Shown here piece by piece: positions 32,907-41,946 of a DNA stretch of 64,000 nucleotides. Numbering within the stretch: position 1 is the first letter of the stretch; every line of letters starts with the position of its first letter. The notes beneath the pieces were generated by a model that saw only the letters and a program-made list of their open reading frames with translations, was not told where the DNA came from and ran no database searches. Source of the stretch: Microbacterium sp. H1-D42 (GTDB lineage Bacteria > Actinomycetota > Actinomycetes > Actinomycetales > Microbacteriaceae); contig NZ_CP093342.1 in the NCBI RefSeq assembly GCF_022637555.1, positions 434,001-498,000 of the forward strand. The letters are read 5' to 3'. A program made the position numbers and the translations under genes.

Positions 32907-33674
32907 TCACCCGATCCGGCGGCGGTAGATCCGCATGGCGATCACGTAGGCGATCACCAGGATGCCGATGCACCAGGCCAGGGCGACCCAGATGTCACTG
33001 CCGACCGGCGTGCCGGCGAACAGCGCCTGGATCGAGTTCACGATCGAAGTGACCGGCTGGTTCTCGGCGAACCAGCGCACGGGCCCTGGCATGGTCTCGG
33101 TCGGCACGAACGCCGAGCTGATGAACGGCAGGAAGATCAGCGGGTACGAGAACGCACTCGCCCCGTCGACCGTCTTGGCCGACAGGCCAGCGATGACGGC
33201 GAGCCAGGTCAGTGCCAGGGTGAAGAGCATCAGGATGCCGATCACCGCCAGCCACGCCCACACGCTCGCCGAGGTGCGGAAGCCCATCGCGAAGCCGACG
33301 CCGAAGATGATCGCCACGGTGATCGCGTTCGCGACCATCGACGTCAGCACGTGCGCCCACAGCACACTCGATCGCGCGATCGGCATGGAGTGGAAGCGTT
33401 CGAAGATGCCGCCCTGCAGGTCGGTGAACAGTCGGAACGCCGTGTAGGCGATGCCAGACGCGATCGCGATGAGCAGGATGCCCGGCAGCAGGTAGTTCAC
33501 GTAGCTGCCGGAGCCGATGCTCTGCCGCAGCGCCCCGCCGAAGACGAAGACGAACAGCAGCAGCAGCGCGATGGGGGTGACGGCTGTGGTGATGATGGTG
33601 TCGGCACTGCGGAAGATGTGCCGCAGCGACCGGCCGGTCAACACGCTGGTGTCGGCCATGAAGTGAGTGCTCAT
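32907..33674 (-). CDS. ABC-2 type exporter permease (DrrB-like)
   Basis: A 255-residue membrane permease of the ABC-2 family with about six hydrophobic segments, beginning around residue 30. Family stretches: YLLPGILLI, GIFERFHSMPIARSS and the C-terminal PGPVRWFAENQPVTSIVNSIQAL. Works with the preceding ATPase to export a drug or lipid-like compound. The start overlaps the ATPase stop by 4 bases (ATGA). Last gene of a PadR-controlled leftward operon. Confidence 0.9.
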   Translation of the reverse strand: MSTHFMADTSVLTGRSLRHIFRSADTIITTAVTPIALLLLFVFVFGGALRQSIGSGSYVNYLLPGILLIAIASGIAYTAFRLFTDLQGGIFERFHSMPIARSSVLWAHVLTSMVANAITVAIIFGVGFAMGFRTSASVWAWLAVIGILMLFTLALTWLAVIAGLSAKTVDGASAFSYPLIFLPFISSAFVPTETMPGPVRWFAENQPVTSIVNSIQALFAGTPVGSDIWVALAWCIGILVIAYVIAMRIYRRRIG

Positions 33675-34450
33675 GCGGCCGCGCTCCTCTCTGATTCGTT
33701 TGACGGGCCGACCAGCGCGAGGAAGATCTCCTCGAGCGTCGGCTGCTTCTCGACGTACTCGACCTTCGCTGCCGGGAGCAGCGCCTTGAGTTCGCCGAGC
33801 GTGCCGTTCGCAATGATGCGCCCCTGATGCAGGATCGCGATGCGGTCGGCGAGATGCTCGGCCTCATCGAGGTACTGCGTCGTCAGCAGCACCGTGGTGC
33901 CGGACGCCGCGAGCTCGCGGACGACCGCCCACACTTCCTGCCTGGCCTCAGGGTCCAGCCCCGTGGTCGGCTCGTCGAGGAAGATGACCTGCGGATGCCC
34001 GACGAGACTCATCGCGATGTCGAGCCGGCGTCGCATGCCGCCCGAGTAGGTTCCTGAGCGCCTTGACCCGGCCTCGGTCAGCCCGAATCGCTCGAGCAGC
34101 GAATCGGCGATCTCACCTGGATCATCCAGGTGGCGCAGCTGCGCGACCAGCACGAGATTCTCACGCCCTGTGAGCACCTCGTCGACGGCGGCGAACTGGC
34201 CGGTCAGGCTGATCACCTCGCGCACCTGCCGTGCATCTGCCGAGACGTCGAATCCCTGGACGCGTGCGTCCCCGGCATCCGATTTCAGCAGCGTCGACAG
34301 GATGCGCACCATCGTCGTCTTGCCTGCACCGTTCGACCCGAGCAGCGCGAAGACGCTGCCGCGGTCGACGTCGAAGTCGACGCCGCGCAGCACTTCGAGG
34401 TCCTTGAAGGACTTCCGGATGCCACGGACGTGCACAGCCGCATCGGTCAT
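33671..34450 (-). CDS. ABC exporter ATP-binding protein (DrrA-like)
   Basis: A 259-residue ATPase: Walker A LGSNGAGKTT (about 37-46), Q-loop LTGQFAAVD, signature YSGGMRRRLDIA, Walker B VIFLDEPTTGLD and H-loop TTQYLDEAEHLAD. The C-terminus (EYVEKQPTLEEIFLALVG) is the daunorubicin-resistance-type tail. The ATG at 34450 overlaps the stop of the DUF1048 gene (ATGA); the frame stays open upstream but overlaps that gene. Exported compound unknown. Confidence 0.92.
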   Translation of the reverse strand: MTDAAVHVRGIRKSFKDLEVLRGVDFDVDRGSVFALLGSNGAGKTTMVRILSTLLKSDAGDARVQGFDVSADARQVREVISLTGQFAAVDEVLTGRENLVLVAQLRHLDDPGEIADSLLERFGLTEAGSRRSGTYSGGMRRRLDIAMSLVGHPQVIFLDEPTTGLDPEARQEVWAVVRELAASGTTVLLTTQYLDEAEHLADRIAILHQGRIIANGTLGELKALLPAAKVEYVEKQPTLEEIFLALVGPSNESERSAAA

Positions 34451-34818
34451 GATCCCTGCTCCTCTCGCTTCGCGTCGTCGATCGCGTCGATGAGACGCTG
34501 ACGCTCCTTGTCGATCCAGCGCTTGCCGCCGTACGACTGTGCGAACGTCTCGGCGAACTCGATGGTGTCGTCGCCGACGATCGCGCTCACCGGCGTGCCG
34601 TCGACGGCCGCCCGCTCCCACAGATCGACGAGGTCGACGAACATCTGCATCAGCGTGTCGCCGTCGGTGATGCCGCCGTAGTACATGAAGTACCGGTGCA
34701 GTGCGCTTGCCGCCTCGCCGTAGGGCTGGGGCAGGGCATCCATCCGCGCCTTGGTCGCCTTGTACTGCTTCTTCTGCTCGAGCGATCCGGTGAGCGCTTC
34801 GATCCACTTCACAGCCAT
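34447..34818 (-). CDS. DUF1048 family protein
   Basis: A 123-residue helical protein matching the DUF1048 family: WIEALTGSLEQKKQYKATKARMDALP at the start and AETFAQSYGGKRWIDKERQRLIDAI near the end. Function is unknown; family members recur next to PadR regulators and ABC-2 exporters, as here. The start is a single base from the PadR stop, so both share a transcript. Confidence 0.85.
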   Translation of the reverse strand: MAVKWIEALTGSLEQKKQYKATKARMDALPQPYGEAASALHRYFMYYGGITDGDTLMQMFVDLVDLWERAAVDGTPVSAIVGDDTIEFAETFAQSYGGKRWIDKERQRLIDAIDDAKREEQGS

Positions 34819-34819
34819 G

Positions 34820-35149
34820 TCAGTGTCCTTTCTTGCGGAGCTCTTCGATCCGATCGGAGATGAAGCTCCAGGTGGTCCAGAATTCGTTCAGTTCGGTGGT
34901 GCCGCTCGTGTTGAGCGAGTACACCTTGCGTGGCGGGCCCTTTTCGCTCGGCACCTTCTCGACGTCGACGAGCCCGCGTTGCTCGATGCGCACGAGAAGG
35001 GCGTAGACGGTGCCCTCGGCGAGGTCAGTGAAGCCGCGCTCGCGCAGCTGCGTGGTGATCTCGTAGCCGTACGCGGGGCGGTCGGTGAGCAGCGCGAGCA
35101 CGATGCCCTCAAGCGTCCCCTTGAGCATCTCTGTCATCTGCTTGCCCAT
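34820..35149 (-). CDS. PadR family transcriptional regulator
   Basis: A 109-residue PadR winged-helix protein: LEGIVLALLTDRPAYGYEITTQLRERG (recognition region about 11-37), LAEGTVYALLVRIEQRGLV, and a wing with KGPPRKVYSLNTSG. First gene of the exporter operon. Its promoter is spanned by a 10-base inverted repeat, so it likely represses its own operon until an exporter substrate or other ligand is present. Confidence 0.9.
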   Translation of the reverse strand: MGKQMTEMLKGTLEGIVLALLTDRPAYGYEITTQLRERGFTDLAEGTVYALLVRIEQRGLVDVEKVPSEKGPPRKVYSLNTSGTTELNEFWTTWSFISDRIEELRKKGH

Positions 35150-35160
35150 TGCCCCATCCT

Positions 35161-35217
35161 CACTACTCAGTGTTGCTGACTACCAGTACATAGTACCGCT
35201 GAGTAGTGAGAATGCAA
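35161..35217 (-). promoter_or_regulatory. PadR promoter and operator
   Basis: Leftward promoter: TTGCAT (complement of 35212-35217), 16-base spacer, TACTAT (complement of 35190-35195). A perfect inverted repeat, CACTACTCAG (35161-35170) and CTGAGTAGTG (35199-35208), brackets the -10, with one arm in the spacer and the other just before the PadR ribosome site. This suits autorepression by the PadR protein. Confidence 0.55.
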
Positions 35218-35237
35218 CCGTGAATCTGAAGATTCTT

Positions 35238-35299
35238 ATGTATACGCAGCGGCACCTTGCCTTGGTCTCGGTGGTCAACAGGCGTCGTTGTGTATACAC
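35238..35299 (+). promoter_or_regulatory. GntR/methylcitrate operon promoter with GTGTATACAC operator
   Basis: Perfect palindrome GTGTATACAC (35290-35299) contains a -10 hexamer TATACA (35293-35298), so transcription would begin at or next to the ATG at 35307 (leaderless). A second, weaker copy, ATGTATACGC (35238-35247), lies 52 bases upstream. These are likely sites for the GntR protein encoded immediately downstream. A related GTGTATACAT occurs before etfB at 55018. Confidence 0.5.
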
Positions 35300-35306
35300 T
35301 GACGGC

Positions 35307-35972
35307 ATGAGCACCGTCGTCGACCGCATCCGCGCGAGCGATCGTGCCTACGCGACCCTGCTTGAAGAGATCCAGTCCGGGGCGCTCGCCGCAGGCGCCG
35401 TGCTCGCCGAGGTCGAGCAGGCCGAACGCCTCGGCGTGAGTCGCACACCCATGCGCGAAGCGCTGCGCCGACTCGTCGCCGAGGGGCTCGTCGTGCAGCA
35501 GTCCCCGCGGGTCACCGTGGTTGCCGGACTCGATTCCTCTGACATCCGCGCGCTCTTCGAGATCCGTCGCGCGCTCGAGGAGAACTCGGCCCGTCTCGCC
35601 GCACAGCGGGGGGATGCTGCCGTCTTCGCCGCCCTGGCAGAGGAGTTCACCGGGGTCGACCTCACGCAGAGCCGAGGGCGCGACGCCTACTACGCGCTGA
35701 TCTCGCGGTTCGACGCCGAGCTCGACGCCGCGGTCGGCAACGACTACATCAGCTCGGCCCTTCGGACCGTGCGCACCCACCTCGTCCGCGTGCGCCGCAT
35801 GGCGCGCGACAAACCCGAACGCCTGGCCGCATCCGCCGCCGAGCATCGCCTGATCGCCCGCGCCCTGGCATCCCGCGACTCCGACCTCGCCGCCCACGCC
35901 ACGCACGTGCACCTGCACAACGCGCTGGAGAGCATCTTGGAATCACTTGCACATCTGGAAGGAACACGATGA
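35307..35972 (+). CDS. GntR family regulator (FCD subfamily) of the methylcitrate operon
   Basis: A 221-residue regulator: winged helix with [25 protein letters not shown] core ([18 protein letters not shown], about residues 36-53) and a C-terminal FCD ligand domain ([18 protein letters not shown] to [11 protein letters not shown]). FCD regulators sense carboxylates through metal-bound histidines. The stop overlaps the prpD start (ATGA), so it is the first gene of the methylcitrate operon. The likely ligand is methylcitrate or a related acid, by context. Confidence 0.9.
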   Translation: MSTVVDRIRASDRAYATLLEEIQSGALAAGAVLAEVEQAERLGVSRTPMREALRRLVAEGLVVQQSPRVTVVAGLDSSDIRALFEIRRALEENSARLAAQRGDAAVFAALAEEFTGVDLTQSRGRDAYYALISRFDAELDAAVGNDYISSALRTVRTHLVRVRRMARDKPERLAASAAEHRLIARALASRDSDLAAHATHVHLHNALESILESLAHLEGTR

Positions 35973-37495
35973 CCGTCAACCACCACGTCCGCGTCTACCG
36001 CTCTGAAGAAGATCTGCCCCGTGAGGAGCAACTCGCGTGGAAGATCGCCGAGGTCGCCACCGATCCCGTCGACGTCGAGCCCGCGGTCGTCGACATGATC
36101 ATCAACCGCATCATCGACAACGCATCGGTCGCAGCGGCATCGCTCACCCGCGGTCCGATCAACGCCGCCCGCGCCCAGGCGTTCGCGCACCCGGTCTCCA
36201 CCGGCGGCAAGGGCGCAACGGTCTTCGGCGCCGAGCTCGACCACCGCACCAGCCCCGAGTGGGCGGCCTGGGCGAACGGCGTCGCCGTGCGCGAGCTCGA
36301 CTATCACGACACCTTCCTCGCCGCCGACTACTCGCACCCCGGCGACAACATCCCGCCGATCCTCGCGGTCGCGCAGCACGTCGGCAGCGACGGTCAGGCG
36401 CTGGTGCGCGGCATCGCGACCGGCTACGAGATCCAGGTTGACCTGGTGAAGGCGATCTGCCTGCACAAGCACAAGATCGACCACGTCGCCCACCTCGGCC
36501 CGTCGGCAGCCGCCGGCATCGGCACCCTGCTCGGCCTCGACGCCGAGACGATCTACCAGGCTGTCAGCCAGGCGCTGCACACCACGACCGCCACGCGACA
36601 GAGCCGCAAGGGCGAGATCTCCACCTGGAAGGCGCACGCCCCTGCCTTCGCCGGCAAGATGGCGGTCGAGGCCGTCGACCGCGCGATGCGCGGGCAGACC
36701 TCTCCCTCGCCTATCTACGAAGGGGAGGACGGAGTGATCGCGTGGATGCTGGATGGCCCCGACGCCGCGTACGAGGTTCCGCTGCCTGCGGCCGGCGAGG
36801 CCAAGCGCGCCATCCTCGACACGTACACGAAGGAGCACTCGGCCGAATACCAGGCGCAGGCCTGGATCGACCTGGCGCGCAAGCTGCACGGCTCGAACCC
36901 CGAGCTCGCCGACCCGGCGAACATCGAGTCGGTCGTGCTGCACACCAGCCACCACACGCACTACGTGATCGGCTCGGGCGCGAACGACCCGCAGAAGTAC
37001 GACCCGACCGCGTCGCGCGAGACGCTCGACCACTCGATCCCGTACATCTTCGCGGTCGCACTGCAGGACGGCACCTGGCACCACGTCGACTCGTACGCTC
37101 CCGAGCGTGCCGGCCGCGCCGACACCGTCGCGCTGTGGAACAAGATCACCACGCTCGAGGACGCCGAGTGGACGCGCCGCTACCACTCGCTCGACATCAC
37201 CGAGAAGGCGTTCGGCGGTCGCGTCGAGATCACGCTCACCGACGGCACGAAGGTGATCGACGAGATCGCCGTCGCCGACGCGCACCCGCTCGGCGCCCGG
37301 CCGTTCGCCCGTGAGAACTACGTCAACAAGTTCCGGATCCTCGCCGAGCCCGTCCTGGAGCCCGCCGAAATCGAGCGGTTCCTCGAGCTGGTCCAACGTC
37401 TGCCCGAGCTGTCCGCCGCCGAGGTGGCCGAGATCTCGATCATCGCGAAGCCCGGCCTGCTGGCATCCGCTCCCGCCCCCGCGGGACTGTTCTGA
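35969..37495 (+). CDS. prpD: 2-methylcitrate dehydratase PrpD
   Basis: A 508-residue MmgE/PrpD-family protein that dehydrates 2-methylcitrate to 2-methyl-cis-aconitate in propionyl-CoA breakdown. Recognisable stretches: [47 protein letters not shown] and [12 protein letters not shown] (short parts of each). Length is as expected for PrpD of this type. Overlaps the GntR gene by 4 bases and is followed after 56 bases by prpB. Confidence 0.93.
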   Translation: MTVNHHVRVYRSEEDLPREEQLAWKIAEVATDPVDVEPAVVDMIINRIIDNASVAAASLTRGPINAARAQAFAHPVSTGGKGATVFGAELDHRTSPEWAAWANGVAVRELDYHDTFLAADYSHPGDNIPPILAVAQHVGSDGQALVRGIATGYEIQVDLVKAICLHKHKIDHVAHLGPSAAAGIGTLLGLDAETIYQAVSQALHTTTATRQSRKGEISTWKAHAPAFAGKMAVEAVDRAMRGQTSPSPIYEGEDGVIAWMLDGPDAAYEVPLPAAGEAKRAILDTYTKEHSAEYQAQAWIDLARKLHGSNPELADPANIESVVLHTSHHTHYVIGSGANDPQKYDPTASRETLDHSIPYIFAVALQDGTWHHVDSYAPERAGRADTVALWNKITTLEDAEWTRRYHSLDITEKAFGGRVEITLTDGTKVIDEIAVADAHPLGARPFARENYVNKFRILAEPVLEPAEIERFLELVQRLPELSAAEVAEISIIAKPGLLASAPAPAGLF

Positions 37496-37551
37496 CCCAC
37501 ACCGGTCGGGCGTCGGCGTGACGCCCGACCGGTGAGATGTGAGGAGAAAAC

Positions 37552-38475
37552 ATGCTCTACTCCACCGTTCCAGCTCATGAGAAGCGCCGCGCCTTCCGCG
37601 AGCGTCTCGCCACGGGTGAGCTGCTGCGCTTCCCGGGGGCGTTCAACCCGCTGAGCGCCCGCCTCATCGAGCAGAAGGGCTTCGAGGGCGTCTACATCTC
37701 GGGTGCCGTGCTGTCGGCCGACCTGGGTCTGCCCGACATCGGGTTGACGACGCTCACCGAGGTCGCCGGCCGCGGGCAGCAGATCGCGCGCATGACCGAC
37801 CTGCCGGCGATCATCGACGCCGACACCGGTTTCGGTGAGCCGATGAACGTCGCGCGCACGATCCAGACGCTGGAGGATGCCGGGCTCGCCGGCGCCCACA
37901 TCGAGGACCAGATCAACCCGAAGCGCTGCGGTCACCTCGACGGCAAGGCCGTGGTCGATTCCGACACGGCGGTCAAGCGCATCCGCGCCGCCGTCGACGC
38001 ACGCCGCGACGAGAACTTCCTGATCATGGCGCGCACCGACATCGCCGCCGTGGACGGGCTCGAGGCCGCGAAGGACCGTGCGAAGACGCTGGTGGATGCC
38101 GGCGCTGACGCGATCTTCCCCGAGGCGATGCGGTCGCTCGAGGAGTTCGCCGCGATCCGGGATGCCGTCGACGTGCCGATCCTGGCGAACATGACGGAGT
38201 TCGGAAAGTCGGACCTCTTCAGCGTCGAGCAGCTGCGCAGCGTGGGCGTGAACATCGTCATCTGGCCGGTGTCGATGCTGCGCATCGCGATGGGTGCGAC
38301 CGGTCGCGCCCTTGATACGTTGATCGACGAGGGGCACCTGACAGGCAAGCTCGGCGAGATGCAGCACCGCGCCGACCTGTACGAACTGATCGACTACGAG
38401 GCGTACAACCATTTCGACTCGGGCGTCTTCAACTTCACAATTGACAACACCGGGTCACTGAGCGGAGCGAAGTGA
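37552..38475 (+). CDS. prpB: Methylisocitrate lyase PrpB
   Basis: A 307-residue isocitrate-lyase/PEP-mutase family TIM barrel that splits 2-methylisocitrate to pyruvate and succinate. The catalytic loop is KRCGHLDG with C126, and the metal site is in DADTGFGEP (D89, D91). SGAVLSADLGLPDIGL is typical of PrpB. The last residues (TGSLSGAK) are encoded by a sequence resembling the repeat in the following gap, so the C-terminus may have been altered by repeat spread. Preceded by GAGGAG. Confidence 0.93.
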   Translation: MLYSTVPAHEKRRAFRERLATGELLRFPGAFNPLSARLIEQKGFEGVYISGAVLSADLGLPDIGLTTLTEVAGRGQQIARMTDLPAIIDADTGFGEPMNVARTIQTLEDAGLAGAHIEDQINPKRCGHLDGKAVVDSDTAVKRIRAAVDARRDENFLIMARTDIAAVDGLEAAKDRAKTLVDAGADAIFPEAMRSLEEFAAIRDAVDVPILANMTEFGKSDLFSVEQLRSVGVNIVIWPVSMLRIAMGATGRALDTLIDEGHLTGKLGEMQHRADLYELIDYEAYNHFDSGVFNFTIDNTGSLSGAK

Positions 38476-38523
38476 CTACCAACCCGGTTGCTGAGCGAGG
38501 AGCGCAGCGACGAGACGAAGTGC
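38451..38523 (+). repeat. Imperfect GCTGAGCGAGGAGCGCAGCGA-type repeat pair at the prpB/prpC junction
   Basis: Two related stretches, 38451-38474 (the 3' end of prpB and stop) and 38483-38523 (in the gap), share CTGAGCG-GAGCG and end in GAAGTG. Such AGCGA-rich strings are common intergenic repeats in related genomes. The rest of the gap holds only GGGAGTGAG before the prpC start. Confidence 0.4.
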
Positions 38524-38554
38524 GACCGGTGACACACAAGGGAGTGAGCACAGC

Positions 38555-39742
38555 ATGACCGAAGAGATCAAGAAGGGCCTCGCCGGGGTCGTCGCCGATG
38601 TGACGGCGATCAGCAAGGTGAACCCCGAGACGAACAGCCTGCTCTACCGCGGCTACCCGGTGCAGGAGCTGGCGGCGACGCAGTCGTTCGAGGCCGTCGC
38701 GTACCTGCTGTGGAACGGCGAACTGCCGACGGATGCGCAGCTGGCCGAGTTCCGCGCCACCGAGCGCGCGCATCGCGCCCTGACCCCTGAGGTCAAGGCC
38801 GCCATCGACGCGCTGCCGCTGGATGCGCACCCGATGGACGAGGTGCGCACCGCCGTCAGCGTGATCGGAGCGATCGAGACCGCTGGCACCGGCAACGTGC
38901 TCGACGCCGTTGGCACCCCCGAGCAGAACCTGCAGCGCAGCCTGCAGCTGTTCGCCGTGCTGCCCGCCATCGTGTCGTACGGGCAGCGCCGCCGGCGCGG
39001 CCAGACGATCGTCGACTCGCGTGACGACCTCGACTACGCAGCGAACTTCCTGTGGCTCACGTTCGGTGAAGATCCTGACCCTGTCGTCGTCGACGCGTTC
39101 AACCGCTCGATGATCCTCTATGCAGAGCACTCGTTCAATGCATCCACCTTCACCGCCCGCGTGATCACGTCGACGCTCAGCGATCTGTACTCGGCCGTGG
39201 TCGGCGCGATCGGCGCGCTGAAGGGCCCGCTGCACGGCGGCGCCAACGAGGCCGTCATGCACATCTTCGATGAGATCGGCACAGCCGACCAGGTCGTGCC
39301 GTGGCTCGACACCGCGCTCGCCGAGAAGCGCAAGATCATGGGCTTCGGTCACCGCGTCTACAAGCGCGGCGACTCGCGCGTGCCGACGATGAAGGCCGCG
39401 CTCGACACTCTGGTCGCACACTATGACCGACCAGATGTCGCCGAGCTGTACGAGACGCTCGAGCGCGAGTTCGTCGGTCGCAAGGGCATCTACCCGAACC
39501 TCGACTACCCGTCGGGGCCGGCGTACAACCTGATCGGCTACGACACCCTCACCTTCACGCCGCTGTTCATCGCGGCGCGCATCACGGGGTGGACCGCGCA
39601 CATCCTCGAGCAGCAGGCATCCAACGCACTGATCCGGCCGCTGTCGGCGTATAACGGCCCGGACGAGCGGCACATCGAGGAGTACGCGCCCGACACGGCC
39701 GCGATCGACGTGCAGGAGCGCGCGGAAGAGGCAGCAGGATGA
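38555..39742 (+). CDS. prpC: 2-methylcitrate synthase / citrate synthase II PrpC
   Basis: A 395-residue type II citrate synthase-like protein condensing propionyl-CoA with oxaloacetate. The catalytic histidines are in LKGPLHGGANE (about residue 227) and GFGHRVYK (about residue 265). YRGYPVQELA near the N-terminus is typical of the short methylcitrate synthases of actinobacteria. The stop overlaps the thiolase start (ATGA). Placement after prpD and prpB fixes the propionate role. Confidence 0.93.
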   Translation: MTEEIKKGLAGVVADVTAISKVNPETNSLLYRGYPVQELAATQSFEAVAYLLWNGELPTDAQLAEFRATERAHRALTPEVKAAIDALPLDAHPMDEVRTAVSVIGAIETAGTGNVLDAVGTPEQNLQRSLQLFAVLPAIVSYGQRRRRGQTIVDSRDDLDYAANFLWLTFGEDPDPVVVDAFNRSMILYAEHSFNASTFTARVITSTLSDLYSAVVGAIGALKGPLHGGANEAVMHIFDEIGTADQVVPWLDTALAEKRKIMGFGHRVYKRGDSRVPTMKAALDTLVAHYDRPDVAELYETLEREFVGRKGIYPNLDYPSGPAYNLIGYDTLTFTPLFIAARITGWTAHILEQQASNALIRPLSAYNGPDERHIEEYAPDTAAIDVQERAEEAAG

Positions 39743-40926
39743 CGTCTGGATCTCAGGAAAAAGTCGCGATCGTCGCCGGCGCCCGCACGCCGATCGGACG
39801 GTTCGGTGGCGGTTTCAAGGACACTGAGGCGTACGAGCTGGGTGCGGTCGCGACCACAGAGGCGCTTCGTCGCTCTGGCATCGCCCCGGATCGCGTCGGC
39901 GAGGTCGTCATCGGCACGATCGGGCAGGTCGCGAGCGACGCGTACATCGCGCGGCGCATCGCGCTGGCGGCCGGTCTCGATGTGAACACTCCGGCGTTCA
40001 CCGTCAACCGACTGTGCGGCTCTGGCCTGCAGGCGATCTGGTCGGGTGCGCAGGAACTGCTCTGGGGCAGCACCGATGTCGTGGTCGCCGGCGGCGCCGA
40101 GAACATGACCCGGATGCCGTTCTACGACTTCAACGCGCGGTTCAACGACCGCCTCGGTCACCGCCAGCTGCTCGACGGCACGATCGCGATGCTCACCGAT
40201 CCGTTCACGAACAAGCACATGGGCACCACCGCCGAGAACGTCGCAGAGCGCTTCTCGGTGTCGCGCGAGGACCAGGACGCCTTCGCGCTCGAGTCCCAGC
40301 GACGGGCGGCGTCAGATGCTGCGCAGGCGGCCTTCGCCGAGGAGATCATCCCGGTGACGACGTCGGGTCGCAAGCCGGTCGAGATCGCCCACGACGAGCA
40401 CCCGCGCCCTGACACGACGCTGGAGACGCTCGCCGGTCTCCCGTCCGCGTTCGCGAAGGACGGCACGGTGACGGCGGGCAATGCGTCCGGCATCAACGAC
40501 GGCGCTGCGGCGACCGTGCTGATGCGGGAATCGGATGCCCGTGCCGAGGGCGCCCCGGTGCTGGCAACGCTCGAGGCCGTGACCACAGCGGCGCTGGAGC
40601 CCGAGATCATGGGCTACGCGCCCACCCTGGCCCTGCGCAAACTGTTCGCGCAGACCGGACTGAAGCCGGCTGACATCTCGACGATCGAACTCAATGAGGC
40701 ATTCGCCTCGCAGGCGCTCGCCGTCATCCGCGACACCGAGTTGGATCCTGCCCAGGTGAACCCGTACGGCGGAGCGATCGCCCTCGGGCATCCCGTCGGC
40801 GCGACCGGAGCCATCCTCACGGTGCGCGCCGCCCTCACGCTGCAGCGCACCGGCGACGAGTACGCCATCGTCACGATGTGCATCGGCGGGGGACAGGCGC
40901 TGGCTGCGCTGCTCAAGCGAGGCTGA
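39739..40926 (+). CDS. Thiolase family acetyl-CoA C-acyltransferase
   Basis: A 395-residue thiolase. Nucleophile C93 (NRLCGSG), NEAFASQ motif, GHPVGATGA with the catalytic histidine, and the second cysteine in TMCIGGGQ are all present. Overlaps prpC, so it belongs to the methylcitrate transcript. It may cleave 2-methylacetoacetyl-CoA (isoleucine route) or a beta-ketoacyl-CoA to produce propionyl-CoA for the cycle; substrate is inferred. Confidence 0.9.
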   Translation: MTSGSQEKVAIVAGARTPIGRFGGGFKDTEAYELGAVATTEALRRSGIAPDRVGEVVIGTIGQVASDAYIARRIALAAGLDVNTPAFTVNRLCGSGLQAIWSGAQELLWGSTDVVVAGGAENMTRMPFYDFNARFNDRLGHRQLLDGTIAMLTDPFTNKHMGTTAENVAERFSVSREDQDAFALESQRRAASDAAQAAFAEEIIPVTTSGRKPVEIAHDEHPRPDTTLETLAGLPSAFAKDGTVTAGNASGINDGAAATVLMRESDARAEGAPVLATLEAVTTAALEPEIMGYAPTLALRKLFAQTGLKPADISTIELNEAFASQALAVIRDTELDPAQVNPYGGAIALGHPVGATGAILTVRAALTLQRTGDEYAIVTMCIGGGQALAALLKRG

Positions 40927-40931
40927 TCTGA

Positions 40932-40978
40932 AGACGGCACTCGGACTGCACCTTCGGGCGTCAGCGCGGGTGCCGTCT
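40932..40978 (+). terminator. Possible terminator of the methylcitrate operon
   Basis: Perfect 9-base arms AGACGGCAC (40932-40940) and GTGCCGTCT (40970-40978) enclosing a 29-base loop, 6 bases after the thiolase stop. The loop is long and no T-tract follows, so efficiency is uncertain. Confidence 0.5.
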
Positions 40979-41064
40979 GTCGTTCCTGCCAGATCGTTAA
41001 GAACTGACCATCCTTCACGCTGAATCGGTCATCAGACGCGCCAATCCTTCCATAACGTAGAAGT

Positions 41065-41892
41065 GTGACCACCTCCTCCGACGTCGTGACCCGCGCCGCG
41101 TACTTCGTCTCCGACAGCACGGGAGTCACCGCCGAGACACTGGGCAGTGCGCTGCTGGCCAACTTCCCCGGCATCCGATTCATCAAGCACACGATCCCCT
41201 TCGTCGTCACCGACGGCGAGGCGCACAGCGTCGTCGCGAGCATCGACGCCGACGCGGAGGCCGGTCGCGAGCCGCTGCTGTTCATCACCGTCAAGAACGC
41301 GACGCTCCGCGGCATCCTCAGCACCTCCCGCGGTACCGTCATCGACCTGCTCGCCGGGCACCTCACCGAGCTCGAGCGGGCCCTGGGCGTCAGTGCCTCG
41401 GAGCAGCTCGGCAACTACCACGGCCTCGGCGACACCGAGCGGTACTTCGCCCGCATGCGCGCCGTCGAGTACGCCATCGAGCACGACGACGGGCAGAGCT
41501 CTCGCGCCCTCGACCAGGCCGAGGTCGTCATCATCGCCCCCTCGCGGTGCGGCAAGACGCCGACGACGATGTACCTCGCGCTGCAGCACGGCCTGCGGGT
41601 CGCGAACTACCCGCTCACCGACGACGACTTCCCCACCGAGGGACTTCCGAAGGCGATCGCGAAGTATCGCGACCGCTGCTTCGGGCTGACCACGACGCCG
41701 CTGCGACTGAGTCAGGTGCGCCACGAGCGTCGGCCAAGTTCGCGCTACTCCAGCCTCGAGCAGTGCACCATCGAGCTGCGCCGCGCCGAAGACCTCTACC
41801 GACGAAACCGCATCCCCTTCCTGAACTCCTCGACGAAGAGCGTCGAGGAGATGTCGGCGGTCATCATGCAGACCATGAAGCTGCGTGCCTGA
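41065..41892 (+). CDS. ppsR: Pyruvate, water dikinase regulatory protein (bifunctional PEP synthase kinase/phosphorylase)
   Basis: A 275-residue DUF299/PPSR-family protein that inactivates PEP synthase by ADP-dependent phosphorylation and reactivates it by phosphorolysis. Visible: YFVSDSTGVTAETLG at the start and the P-loop APSRCGKTPTT (about 156-166). The GTG start has no strong ribosome site; TAACGT (41053-41058) as -10 would give a leaderless or near-leaderless transcript. Its target, PEP synthase, is the next gene, 54 bases away. Confidence 0.93.
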   Translation: MTTSSDVVTRAAYFVSDSTGVTAETLGSALLANFPGIRFIKHTIPFVVTDGEAHSVVASIDADAEAGREPLLFITVKNATLRGILSTSRGTVIDLLAGHLTELERALGVSASEQLGNYHGLGDTERYFARMRAVEYAIEHDDGQSSRALDQAEVVIIAPSRCGKTPTTMYLALQHGLRVANYPLTDDDFPTEGLPKAIAKYRDRCFGLTTTPLRLSQVRHERRPSSRYSSLEQCTIELRRAEDLYRRNRIPFLNSSTKSVEEMSAVIMQTMKLRA

Positions 41893-41900
41893 CCGAGCCT

Positions 41901-41935
41901 TCATGAACCCAACGAAACTCATGAACCCAACGAAA
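41901..41935 (+). repeat. Tandem 17-base direct repeat before ppsA
   Basis: TCATGAACCCAACGAAA occurs at 41901-41917 and again at 41919-41935, an exact copy with 18-base period, in the 54-base gap between the regulator and PEP synthase. It may be a protein or RNA control site, or a recent slippage duplication. Confidence 0.7.
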
Positions 41936-41946
41936 GCAGCACGCCC

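Noticed and set aside
35744..37396. A 550-codon - strand frame opposite prpD, and a 544-codon one opposite pntB (60072-61706)
   Set aside because: Same reason: the + strand genes are recognisable, operon-linked and start with overlaps or ribosome sites; the antisense frames show no family motif.
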